A stretch of 46,743 nucleotides of DNA, taken from contig JAFIGE010000025.1 of NCBI GenBank assembly GCA_020831585.1, positions 1-46,743 of the forward strand. The letters are read 5' to 3'. Below are positions 9,813-17,217 of this stretch, one piece after another; position 1 is the first letter of the stretch, and every line of letters starts with the position of its first letter. Position numbers and translations under genes: made by a program. A model generated the notes under the pieces. That model saw only the letters and a list, made by a program, of their open reading frames with translations. It did not search any database and had not been told where the DNA came from. Source of the stretch: Opitutales bacterium (lineage in GTDB: Bacteria; Verrucomicrobiota; Verrucomicrobiia; Opitutales; Oceanipulchritudinaceae).

Positions 9813-10004
9813 GGATCAGCGGGCGGTTTGTCTTCCCTTTGCGCCGCTTCCAGGCGCTCCAGGACCTCGCCCGGCAAGGGCGTCCTGAGGGTGGGAGAGC
9901 TGGAGCCATCAAAGGCCGCCCGGCTGCGGGTTGATGGCCGACGACTCGTCGATGGGCGCACGGGGGATCTTGACACCACCGGGTGCTACCATTTTGCTAA
10001 CATC

Positions 10005-10247
10005 ATGAAAGCATTACACATCCGCGGGCTCGATGAAGCTGTGGTGGAAGGCTTGAAGCGGCGGGCGCGGCGGCATCGGCGATCCCTGCAAAAGGAAGTG
10101 GAGGTTGTCCTGACGGAGGCCGCGCAAATGGTCCCGGAGGATACCGCAGCCCCCGTCAGCCTGAAATCCCTGCTGCGGACAGTGTCGACGGGGCGGAGTG
10201 CCGATTATTGGTCACGGGACGAAATCTACGGGGATGACGGTCGATAA
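10005..10247 (+). CDS. FitA-type ribbon-helix-helix antitoxin
   Basis: 80 residues. The N-terminus MKALHIRGLDEAVVEGLKRR followed by ARRHRRSLQKEVEVVL is the FitA/VapB ribbon-helix-helix DNA-binding fold. The C-terminal part (SLKSLLRT... DYWSRDEIYGDD) is the acidic tail expected to wrap the toxin. It probably binds and neutralises the PIN toxin encoded by the next gene and represses the shared promoter. The ATG at 10005 was chosen because the RHH begins exactly there; the open frame extends far upstream without homology. It overlaps the toxin gene by 14 bases. Confidence 0.85.
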   Translation: MKALHIRGLDEAVVEGLKRRARRHRRSLQKEVEVVLTEAAQMVPEDTAAPVSLKSLLRTVSTGRSADYWSRDEIYGDDGR

Positions 10248-10668
10248 CCGATACTTTGTGGATACCAACGTCCTCCTTTCGGCGACGGACAAGGATCGGG
10301 CACATCACGCGGAGGCCCTTGCCTTTCTGGATGAGGGAATGGCGGGACGTTTGAGTCTGTATGTGAACGGTCAGGTTCTGCGCGAATACCTTGTCGTGGC
10401 GACCCGGCCCCAAGCGGCGAACGGGTTGGAAATGGAGACCGCCGATGCCCTCGCAAACCTTCGCCATTTTCGCAAATGCCTTGCCCTCTTGGCGGAGGAC
10501 GGGGAAACCGCGTCCTGCCTCGCCGCTCTCGTGGACCAGCATGCCCTGGTGGGGAAGCGCATCCATGATGCGAACATCGTGGCCACCATGCGCCAGACCG
10601 GTCTGCGCCGTCTGAAAACCTTCAATCCCGATGATTTCCGTCCCTTTGCGCACCTCCTCCTCGAGTAA
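10234..10668 (+). CDS. VapC-type PIN-domain ribonuclease toxin
   Basis: 144 residues. PIN acidic residues are visible: Asp10 in YFVDTNVLL, Glu51 in VLREYL and Asp112 in RIHDANIVATM. VapC toxins cut tRNA or rRNA using Mg2+; the target here cannot be read from sequence. The start at ATG 10234 overlaps the end of the antitoxin, as is normal for co-translated pairs. An earlier in-frame start at 10198 would add residues unlike the family. The pair seems intact, in contrast to the broken modules on both sides. Confidence 0.85.
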   Translation: MTVDNRYFVDTNVLLSATDKDRAHHAEALAFLDEGMAGRLSLYVNGQVLREYLVVATRPQAANGLEMETADALANLRHFRKCLALLAEDGETASCLAALVDQHALVGKRIHDANIVATMRQTGLRRLKTFNPDDFRPFAHLLLE

Positions 10669-11008
10669 CTGCCCGGCCAGTGCCCCGCCCCCAAAAACGT
10701 GACACAACATTCTGTCTGTGCTCCCGCCTCAACCGGGGCGCAGACAATATCACCACGGCTCAACAAGCAACCGCCGCCACCCACCGTAACCGGGCTGGTT
10801 TCCGCTCCCTGCCATCTTGGCCTCCAAAGCCCGGAGAGGCGGCGGTGGAAGCCCGCAGGTCGACGGCGGAGATCGCCCAACATTCCGCAACGTCCCACCA
10901 GCCGCCGAGCGGGCTTGTAAGAACCCGCGCGCCGTCAAACCCCTCAAGGGCCAATACTTTCCAGCTTGAAACATATTGGAAGATATACATTTTTACTTAT
11001 TTACCCTT
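10669..11008. other. No recognisable gene
   Basis: Several short overlapping open frames on both strands, none resembling a known protein. The last 60 bases become AT-rich, and the run before 11009 could hold the promoter of the former AbiE pair. Confidence 0.5.
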
Positions 11009-11098
11009 ATGAAATTCACCGATCTTCGCATTCTCATTCGAAAGACCGAGTATTTTGATTTTGCGACTGTGCTTCAACTGAGCGGGGAGGAATTATGA
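11009..11098 (+). pseudogene. AbiEi-like antitoxin, N-terminal stub
   Basis: A 29-codon frame reading MKFTDLRILIRKTEYFDFAT then VLQLSGEEL and a stop. This resembles the first residues of AbiEi-family antitoxin/regulators, where a winged-helix domain normally follows. The stop overlaps the ATG of the AbiEii fragment (ATGA), so the stub keeps the normal coupling while the body of the gene is gone. The assignment rests mainly on the neighbouring AbiEii sequence. Confidence 0.5.
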
Positions 11099-11304
11099 GA
11101 GAGGAAGCATTGGAACTGGCCCGCCGAGCGGGGGATCCGTCCGCCGCGCTCAACCGCCTGCGGGAATTCGTCCAAGCCTTGGTTTTGCGCTCCTTGCACG
11201 ACGGTCAGGCTTTTCTGAACCTCGCCTTCGTCGGCGGCACGGCCCTGCGTTTTCTCTATGATTCGCGGCCGGTGAACCCAGGTTGCCCCAAGCATTCGTC
11301 GTAA
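11095..11304 (+). pseudogene. AbiEii/AbiGii nucleotidyltransferase toxin, truncated
   Basis: The start MREEALELARRAGDPSAALN and the later LAFVGGTALRFLYD are characteristic of AbiEii-type nucleotidyltransferase toxins; GGTAL is the nucleotidyltransferase motif. Family similarity stops after about 60 residues, and the remaining ~200 residues with the catalytic Asp pair are absent. The end (NPGCPKHSS) comes from unrelated sequence. With the stub before it, this is a dead type IV (AbiE) toxin-antitoxin or phage-defence module. Confidence 0.75.
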
Positions 11305-11411
11305 AGAAATACCGCAACCCCCGGGGGAGGTGCGGGCTTCTTTCCCGTGCGCAAAACGCTGAAGACGAGGTGTCACACCGTACGCTTCAACCACGCGCCG
11401 CAAGCCAAATT

Positions 11412-11476
11412 GGCGCAAAAACCAAAATTTTTCGCCCACTGGAGGGTAGATTTCCACAGTCGTTCCTGTGTATGCT
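11412..11476 (+). promoter_or_regulatory. Conserved PEP-CTERM promoter block, copy 1
   Basis: Begins with an imperfect dyad, GGCGCAAAAACC... TTTTTCGCC, then GGAGGGTAGATT (TAGATT at 11447-11452), exactly 18 bases, and TATGCT (11471-11476). The same block with identical 18-base spacing precedes the genes at 12504 and 13623. It reads as a -35/-10 promoter with an upstream regulator site. Confidence 0.7.
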
Positions 11477-11502
11477 GACCACCCACTGATACACATCCAA
11501 AA

Positions 11503-12327
11503 CTGATCTGCTTAACCCCCGCCGCCGTCCTGCTCGGTCTCGCGCCGTTGGGTGCCGCGATTATTGTTGTGGAAGAGGATTTTACGGGATACGCCAACAA
11601 CACGCAATTGGATGGTACTGCGGCTCAAGGATCGGGATTGACCGGGGACTGGTCTGTCGCAGGCGCATCCGAAGGAGTGCGGTCCTTCACGGGTACCATC
11701 TCCTATTCCGCTTTTGATGCCGTCGGCACGGTGTCGGGAGGTCACGCTAGGCCGGGGAATCATTGGCAGTCACCCACCCTTAGTGGCGATATGGCTACAT
11801 CGGTTTCCGAAGACGTGTTTGTTCAATATCTATTCAGAATCCCGTCGTTGCCGACCGATACCAGCAACACAGACATCGGCATCCGCATGAACATCGGAAG
11901 CAGCGGTTTGGGCTTCTACATCCCCGGTACCACCGCTGGAAGCAACGGGGAAGGCAATATCTTCGTCGGCGGCGGTTGGGGAGGAGCGAACTCCGCGAAT
12001 TTCACGTTTTCCACCAACACCGCTTATATGTTACTCGGCAAACTGGAGCACGACGGCAACAATTATACCAAGGCATCCCTTTGGCTGAATCCCGTAGGTT
12101 CCGAGTATGAGGACATCACCGGCTCCGCCGCCTCGGTAACGGGGATCGATATTTCCGGCATGGCTCTGTCCTCGCTCTCCGAGATTTCCTTCTCATGGAA
12201 CGATCGGCGAGCCGGTTCCGGTTCTCCGGAACTGGGAAATGTCACCGTCATCCCCGAGCCGCGCACCTACGCCGCGGTTTTTGGTTTGATGGCCCTTGGA
12301 TTGATCCTCTGGCGCCGTCGCCGATAA
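11503..12327 (+). CDS. PEP-CTERM secreted protein lacking a normal start codon
   Basis: About 274 residues if begun at CTG 11503. A hydrophobic signal peptide (LICLTPAAVLLGLAPLGAA) is present in frame, but no ATG, GTG or TTG lies before it; the nearest TTG (11548) falls at its end, and an in-frame TGA sits at 11476. The body has short glycine-rich beta strands (GGGWGG, GIRMNIGSSGLGFYI) suggesting a concanavalin-like jelly roll. It ends with a full PEP-CTERM tail (VIPEPRTYAAVFGLMALG..., RRRR) nearly identical to the next two genes. Either an unusual start codon is used, or a CACTGAT-type repeat at 11483-11508 has overwritten the start and silenced the gene. The start given is a placeholder. 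Confidence 0.6.
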   Translation: MICLTPAAVLLGLAPLGAAIIVVEEDFTGYANNTQLDGTAAQGSGLTGDWSVAGASEGVRSFTGTISYSAFDAVGTVSGGHARPGNHWQSPTLSGDMATSVSEDVFVQYLFRIPSLPTDTSNTDIGIRMNIGSSGLGFYIPGTTAGSNGEGNIFVGGGWGGANSANFTFSTNTAYMLLGKLEHDGNNYTKASLWLNPVGSEYEDITGSAASVTGIDISGMALSSLSEISFSWNDRRAGSGSPELGNVTVIPEPRTYAAVFGLMALGLILWRRRR

Positions 12328-12355
12328 CCCATCCAACTGTTTCGCAATCCCCTTC

Positions 12356-12388
12356 AATGCCCGCCCTTTTTTGGGGTGGGCATTTTAT
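12356..12388 (+). terminator. Rho-independent terminator, cassette 1
   Basis: Stem TGCCCGCCC / GGGTGGGCA around a T-rich loop, followed by TTTTATT. Homologous terminators follow the next two PEP-CTERM genes. Confidence 0.8.
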
Positions 12389-12409
12389 TAAACCCTAAAA
12401 ACCCCTTTT

Positions 12410-12474
12410 GGCGCAAAAACCAAAATATTCCGCCCATCAGAGGGTAGATTCTTGGGGTGTTTCCGGTGTAAACT
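12410..12474 (+). promoter_or_regulatory. Conserved PEP-CTERM promoter block, copy 2
   Basis: GGCGCAAAAACCAAAATATT then CGCCC and GAGGGTAGATT (TAGATT 12445-12450), an 18-base spacer, and TAAACT (12469-12474). The ATG at 12504 follows about 30 bases later. Confidence 0.75.
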
Positions 12475-12503
12475 AATCTTCCTTCAATCTACCACATGAA
12501 ATT

Positions 12504-13337
12504 ATGAAACAAAACCATACCATGAATGATTCACTGGTTCGCTCTCCCTGCTTGATCGCCATCTTCTGCCTGGCCCTCCCCTTCGGTTTACCCATCAACC
12601 TTCAAGGCGCCATCCTTCCTTCATCCTGGGACTTCGGTAGCGATAAAGACGACATTTCGGATTTTTCTCAGTTCAATAACTGGAGCTTGGAAACCAATTC
12701 GGCTCGAATCAGTATGAACACAGGCCCGGATTTCCAGACCTTTGCAAACGTTGTTTCCTTCTCGGATCTCGGGGGAACGACTCCCAACAACTTTCAAGCC
12801 AACCTCACCTTCACCCTCACAGATGCAAACATTGGGGACTTTGCCCGTTTTTCTTTGATCGCATTATCGGATGGAGCATCTTTTGACGAAGCAAATGACA
12901 CAGGGATCACCGCCGAATTTCTCAAAAATGCAAATCCTGCGGTTAATGCCTACGATATTGCTTTGCGAACGGGTTTGAACGACACCCGGATTGCCGGGGC
13001 CAGCGCTATTTTTCCCGGCATTGGCATTGATGATGATCTTACGGGCTACATCTTTACCATGCAACTCACCGGATCCTATGTCGGACCCGACCTCATTCTA
13101 AATCTTTCGGTTTTTGATAACAACAATAACTCGCAGACCCTTTCCAACATCACGGTAACGGCCGCAGATTACAGCGGAACGTATTTTGGCATGGGGACTA
13201 GAATGACTTCCAGTGGCAATAATGAGCTTCTCACCATCGACTTCAATAACTTCAGTGTCATCCCCGAACCCAGCACCTACGCCGCGGTTTTTGGTTTGAT
13301 GGCCCTTGGGATGCTCCTCTGGCGCCGTCGCCAATAA
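12504..13337 (+). CDS. PEP-CTERM secreted protein
   Basis: 277 residues. N-terminal signal peptide with hydrophobic core CLIAIFCLALPFGL; a second Met at codon 7 is also a possible start. The body is acidic, rich in Asn, Asp and Ser, and predicted to be mostly beta strands, with no catalytic motif recognised. The C-terminus VIPEPSTYAAVFGLMALGML plus WRRRQ is a canonical exosortase signal. The promoter block at 12410 and the terminator at 13375 make this a free-standing transcription unit. The interior shares no clear similarity with the flanking cassettes, although the first promoter part and the last ~26 codons do. Confidence 0.85.
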   Translation: MKQNHTMNDSLVRSPCLIAIFCLALPFGLPINLQGAILPSSWDFGSDKDDISDFSQFNNWSLETNSARISMNTGPDFQTFANVVSFSDLGGTTPNNFQANLTFTLTDANIGDFARFSLIALSDGASFDEANDTGITAEFLKNANPAVNAYDIALRTGLNDTRIAGASAIFPGIGIDDDLTGYIFTMQLTGSYVGPDLILNLSVFDNNNNSQTLSNITVTAADYSGTYFGMGTRMTSSGNNELLTIDFNNFSVIPEPSTYAAVFGLMALGMLLWRRRQ

Positions 13338-13374
13338 AACATCCACCGGTTTCCCAATCCCTCAAATCCCTCTG

Positions 13375-13413
13375 AATGCCCGCCCTCTTTTGGGGTGGGC
13401 ATTCTTTATTTTT
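13375..13413 (+). terminator. Rho-independent terminator, cassette 2
   Basis: AATGCCCGCCC / GGGGTGGGCATT stem followed by CTTTATTTTT. The ~65 bases from the stop codon through the stem are nearly identical to those after the gene ending at 14336. Confidence 0.85.
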
Positions 13414-13510
13414 AATCCCAGCAATCTCCCCCCCCTCCACGGCAACAGGCAAACCGAAGGCATAACCGGAGAGGGCGTAGCCATGTCCGTTTCACATTGG
13501 GCGAGGGTTT

Positions 13511-13575
13511 GGCGCAAAATCCAAAAATTTCTGCCCGCTGGAGGGTAGATGGTTGGGGCCTTTTCGGCATATACT
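13511..13575 (+). promoter_or_regulatory. Conserved PEP-CTERM promoter block, copy 3
   Basis: GGCGCAAAATCCAAAAATTT then CTGCCC and GGAGGGTAGAT (TAGATG 13546-13551), an 18-base spacer, and TATACT (13570-13575). The ATG at 13623 follows 47 bases later. Confidence 0.75.
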
Positions 13576-13622
13576 CAAATCTGAATTCACTTTCCTTCTA
13601 ACATCAAGACTACCCAGAGAAC

Positions 13623-14336
13623 ATGAGAAAATCCTCCCCTCTTCAATTGATGACCGCAGCTATTCTGCTTCCCTTCGCTTCGTTGGGGGCCTCGATTGTC
13701 CTGATCGATGAAACCTTCTCCACCAACACGGTGTCGAATTGGACCGTTGCATCGGCCTCTACCCTCACCGACGCGGGTTCCGTGCAACACATTTCTGCGG
13801 GAAGTCAGTTTGACTACGGGCCCCATGATGGGGTTATGCGCTGGCGTCCGAACCACCTCGGAACCGCGTCTGATCAAGCAACCCTGATTTACCAAATCTC
13901 CGGGGTCACTGAAAATGCCAGCGGCTTCACATTTTCGACGACGGGCATCCACGCGCAAAACAACAATGTGGCCATTCGCCTGGCCATCCAGTTTGTTGAT
14001 AACTCTGTGACCCAATGGGCGGTGAGCAATCAAAGTATTCGCACAAGCACGGGCACCTCCGCGCCTGTTCCGGGAAGCTGGGCACTCTCCTCCCTGACGT
14101 TCTCCTCCTTGAATATCGGCAACCTTAACGCCGGTCCGGGATCTGCCCTCGACACGGCAACCGTCTTGGAGAATGTCACGGGCATCGGGGTCTACAGCCG
14201 ATTCGTTAACCAGCAATGGCAGGCGGACCGGGCGACTCAAATCGACTCGTTCACGGTCATCCCCGAGCCCAGGACCTACGCAGCCATTTTCGGTCTGATG
14301 GCCCTCGGGTTGATCCTCTACCGCCGTCGCCGATAA
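13623..14336 (+). CDS. PEP-CTERM protein consisting of the WAVSN module
   Basis: 237 residues. Signal peptide about 1-23 (LLPFASLGAS). Residues 24-210 form one copy of the module also found in the two large proteins at 145 and 4507. Shared landmarks are STTGIH, QWAVSN, VPGSW followed by TFSS, LNAGPGSALD, TVLENVTGIGV and QWQA. It ends VIPEPRTYAAIFGLMALGLI plus YRRRR, the exosortase signal. Having the module alone in a surface-sorted protein defines its borders and suggests an independently folding, probably ligand-binding beta domain. Promoter block at 13511; terminator at 14374. Confidence 0.85.
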   Translation: MRKSSPLQLMTAAILLPFASLGASIVLIDETFSTNTVSNWTVASASTLTDAGSVQHISAGSQFDYGPHDGVMRWRPNHLGTASDQATLIYQISGVTENASGFTFSTTGIHAQNNNVAIRLAIQFVDNSVTQWAVSNQSIRTSTGTSAPVPGSWALSSLTFSSLNIGNLNAGPGSALDTATVLENVTGIGVYSRFVNQQWQADRATQIDSFTVIPEPRTYAAIFGLMALGLILYRRRR

Positions 14337-14373
14337 AACATCCACCGGTTTCCCAATCCCTCAAATCCCTCTG

Positions 14374-14410
14374 AATGCCCGCCCTCTTTTGGGTGGGCAT
14401 TCTCGTTTTC
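14374..14410 (+). terminator. Rho-independent terminator, cassette 3
   Basis: AATGCCCGCCC / GGGTGGGCATT stem, then TCTCGTTTT. It separates the PEP-CTERM cassette from the glycan operon that starts 16 bases later. Confidence 0.8.
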
Positions 14411-14426
14411 CATTGTAGTTTACGCT

Positions 14427-15596
14427 ATGGCCCAACCACTTCCCTCTCTTTATCCAAACCTCTACCGCTACTCCCGGCCGGCCCTTTTCCGTGCTGCCGC
14501 AGCGGCGGCCGACCCGAAAAGCGCCGACCACGCGGAACTCGCGCGGTCCCTCGCCCACCTGCGCGAAGAGGCGAAAAGGGCGGCGGGTTTTGCCCCGGTC
14601 TCGGTCACCGACAAGGCCGCGCCGCCTCCCTCCGGCGACCCGAAGGACTACCAGTCGATCGCCACCTATGTCTGGCCCGATCCCAAGAGCGGGGACGGGC
14701 TGCCCTGGATCGAAATCGACGGCAAACGGAATCCCGAATGCGACAACTACGATCAGGAGCCCCTGCACCGCCTCTCGAACGCCGTCACCACCCTCGCCCT
14801 CTCCGCCTTCCTCTTCCGCAACCAGGAGCACGGACGCCACGCCGCCCGCCTCCTCCACCACTGGTACCTCGATCCGGCGACGGGCATGAACCCGAACCTG
14901 AACTTCGGCCAGCACGTCCCCGGTCAGTGCCACGGCCGCCCCTGGGGCATCATCGAGTCGGCCCTCTTCATTCCGCCCATGCTCGAATCGGCCGAACTCC
15001 TGGAGTGGACCGGCGATCTGCCGAAGGTCGATGCCGACGCCCTCCGCGGGTTTCTCGCCCGCCTCCTCGACTGGCTGCAAAGCCATCCCTACCCCCTCTA
15101 CATCGCCACCTTTCACAACAACCACGGCGTCTATTTCGACCAACTGGTCGCGCGCATCGCCCTCTACGTGGGCCAGCCCGCCGTGGCCCGCGCGGTCCTC
15201 GCACGGGTCCCCCACAAAATCCGCGAGCAGATCGAACCCGACGGTTCCCAGCCCCGCGAACTGCGCCGGGCCAACGCGCTCATCTACACAACCATGAACC
15301 TCCGCGGCTTCCTGCAGCTCGCCGACATGTCCGCCCGCCTCGGAATCGACCTTCACGCCTACCGCACCCCCGAGGGCAGCTCAATTCGCGGCGGGGTCGA
15401 TTTTCTGCGCGATCTCGCCACCGGTGAACGCGACGTCAGCTACAAGGAACATGCCAACTGGCAGCCGAATGCAGCCGCGCTCCTGGCCATGGCCGGCTAC
15501 AAGTTTGGCGACCCGGCCCTCCTCAAAACCGCCGCCACCATTGATCCCGACCTTCCCGCTCACTGCGTCCACCTCACCCACTCGGCCACGCCATGA
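14427..15596 (+). CDS. Cytoplasmic alginate-lyase-fold polysaccharide lyase
   Basis: 389 residues. The sequence fits the (alpha/alpha) barrel alginate lyase family (PF05426). FHNNHGVYFDQ holds the catalytic Asn232-His233, and PRELRRANALIY holds Arg280 and Tyr287, the same seven-residue Arg-Tyr spacing as in A1-III alginate lyase. These enzymes cleave uronic-acid polymers by beta-elimination; alginate, glucuronan and related substrates are known in the family, so the substrate is open. No signal peptide is visible, so it should act in the cytoplasm on imported oligomers. The gene overlaps the next by 4 bases (ATGA), indicating translational coupling with the GH28-like enzyme. Confidence 0.8.
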   Translation: MAQPLPSLYPNLYRYSRPALFRAAAAAADPKSADHAELARSLAHLREEAKRAAGFAPVSVTDKAAPPPSGDPKDYQSIATYVWPDPKSGDGLPWIEIDGKRNPECDNYDQEPLHRLSNAVTTLALSAFLFRNQEHGRHAARLLHHWYLDPATGMNPNLNFGQHVPGQCHGRPWGIIESALFIPPMLESAELLEWTGDLPKVDADALRGFLARLLDWLQSHPYPLYIATFHNNHGVYFDQLVARIALYVGQPAVARAVLARVPHKIREQIEPDGSQPRELRRANALIYTTMNLRGFLQLADMSARLGIDLHAYRTPEGSSIRGGVDFLRDLATGERDVSYKEHANWQPNAAALLAMAGYKFGDPALLKTAATIDPDLPAHCVHLTHSATP

Positions 15597-16912
15597 CCGC
15601 TTTGACTCCCCCTGAAACCCACGACATCCGCGCCTTCGGGGCCTTGCCCGACGGACACCGCGTCAACACCACCGAGATCCAGGCGGCCATCGATGCCTGC
15701 GCGGAGGCTGGCGGGGGCACCGTCCTCATCGCCGGCGGCGTCTTTCTCACCGGCACCCTTTTCCTCAAGAGCCGCGTTCACCTGCGCGTCGCCTCCGGGG
15801 CGGTCCTGCGGGGCAGCCCCGACTTTCGCGATTACGCCGAGGGCTGCGGCAAAAACATGTACCGCGGCGAACCGGAAATGGACCGCTGCCTCCTCTTCGC
15901 CCGCGACGCCGAACACATCACGTTTTCCGGCGGCGGCATGATCGACGGCAATGGGGCCGCTTTCCCCAATGCCGACGATCCGGGGCGCAACCGCCCCATG
16001 CTCCTCCGCCTCATCGACTGCCGCGATCTCGCCCTCCGCAACCTCATCCTGCGCGACCCCGCCGGTTGGACGTCCGCCTGGCTCTACTGCCGCCACATCA
16101 CCGTCGACGGCATCCGCATCCACAGCCGGGTAAACGACAACGGCGACGGCCTCGACTTCGACGGTTGCGAGGACGTGCGCGTGGCCAACAGTTCCTTCGA
16201 TACGAGCGACGACTGCATCTGCCTGCAAACCTCCCGTCCGGATCGCCCCTGCCGCGACATCGTCGTCACCAACTGCACCTTTTGCAGCAAATGGGCCGGC
16301 CTGCGCATCGGCCTCCTCTCGCGCGGCGACTTCGATGGCGTCTGTGTATCCAACTGCACCTTTCGCGACATCGGCGACGCCGGACTCAAGATCCAGGTCT
16401 GCGAGGGCGCGGACATGCGCAACATGGCTTTCTCGAATCTCGTCATGCGGCGCGTTCCCCGTCCGGTCTTCATGACCCTCGGGCGTCAGCGCTGCTGCGT
16501 GGACGCGCCGGAGGGGCTGCCCCCGATGGGCCGGTTGCGGCAAATGCGCTTTGAAAACCTCCTCATCGACAACACCGTCGGCGGTGCCGACAGCCACCTC
16601 GTCATCACAGGCGTTCCCGGCGGCCTCATCGAAGACGTTTCCTTCTCCGGCATCCGCCTGTGGAGCGCGGGCGGGGTTGCGGAGAACGCCGTGCAAGCGG
16701 ACGCTATCCCCGAACTGATCCCGGAAAACCTCGGCGGACACTGGCCCGAGTATTCCTGCTTCAAGCAGGTCCTCCCGGCGAGCGGACTCTACGCCCGGCA
16801 CATCCGCAACCTCAGCCTGCGCGACCTCGACCTCCGCACCGAGGCACCCGACGCCCGCGCCCCCATCGTGCTCGACGACGTCACTTCAACTCAGGAGGAG
16901 GCCCGGCCATGA
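15593..16912 (+). CDS. GH28-like right-handed beta-helix glycosidase
   Basis: 439 residues. DIRAFGALPDGHRVNTTEIQ followed by AAIDAC is the usual start of GH28 polygalacturonase-type proteins, followed by a beta helix. The canonical NTD motif appears as NDNGDGLD (181-188) and the DD motif as SDDCI (Asp206-Asp207). Where GHG is expected the sequence reads KWAGLRIG, so the His is absent, and RIK appears as LKIQ. The Asp residues for acid/base chemistry remain. It is probably a glycosidase of a GH28 subgroup acting on uronic acid or related sugars. No signal peptide. Overlapping with the lyase upstream and preceding the sulfatase, it fits a pathway that trims sulfated uronic-acid oligosaccharides. 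Confidence 0.8.
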   Translation: MTALTPPETHDIRAFGALPDGHRVNTTEIQAAIDACAEAGGGTVLIAGGVFLTGTLFLKSRVHLRVASGAVLRGSPDFRDYAEGCGKNMYRGEPEMDRCLLFARDAEHITFSGGGMIDGNGAAFPNADDPGRNRPMLLRLIDCRDLALRNLILRDPAGWTSAWLYCRHITVDGIRIHSRVNDNGDGLDFDGCEDVRVANSSFDTSDDCICLQTSRPDRPCRDIVVTNCTFCSKWAGLRIGLLSRGDFDGVCVSNCTFRDIGDAGLKIQVCEGADMRNMAFSNLVMRRVPRPVFMTLGRQRCCVDAPEGLPPMGRLRQMRFENLLIDNTVGGADSHLVITGVPGGLIEDVSFSGIRLWSAGGVAENAVQADAIPELIPENLGGHWPEYSCFKQVLPASGLYARHIRNLSLRDLDLRTEAPDARAPIVLDDVTSTQEEARP

Positions 16913-16920
16913 ACCCGGAA

Positions 16921-17170
16921 GGGGCTTACGCATCCTGCGCGGGGCAACGCCTTCACGCTGGAAGCGTGAGCCTCCTCAGCCGGAAGGGGCGCACGCATCC
17001 TGCGTGCAGCAAAGGCTTTCACGCTGGAAGCGTGAGCCCCCTCAGCCGGAAGGGGCGCACGCATCCTGCGCGGGGCAACGCCTTCACGCTGGAAGCGTGA
17101 GCCCCCTCAGCCGGAAGGGGCGCACGCATCTTGCGTGCGGCAATGCTTTCACGCTGGAAGCGTGAGCCCC
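16921..17170. repeat. Four tandem family B palindromes
   Basis: Four copies of the GGGGC...GCCCC double hairpin start at 16921, 16986, 17052 and 17117, a period of 65-66 bases, joined by CTCAGCCGGAA. Two copies have a second-arm change (CTGCGCGGGG instead of CTGCGTGCAG) that breaks the first hairpin. The array fills the gap between the GH28-like gene and the sulfatase. There are no unique spacers, so it is not CRISPR. Confidence 0.9.
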
Positions 17171-17217
17171 CTCGTTCCTGCCGATCTCCCGCACTCGATT
17201 CTCCATGCGCCCACGCC

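Noticed and set aside
9779-9979. Antitoxin gene for the VapC remnant
   Set aside because: The frame has a suitable place but no recognisable DNA-binding fold and an Arg/Ser/Pro-rich shadow-like start.
11412-11476. Sigma-54 (-24/-12) promoter, given that PEP-CTERM genes can be RpoN-dependent
   Set aside because: No GG-N10-GC pair at the right spacing is conserved in all three copies, whereas the 18-base-spaced hexamers are.
15560-16801. 413-codon minus-strand frame
   Set aside because: Antisense shadow of the GH28-like gene, which has clear family motifs.
16921-17170. Possible CRISPR array
   Set aside because: The units are contiguous palindromes of 65 bases with no unique spacers, and no cas genes are in the window.
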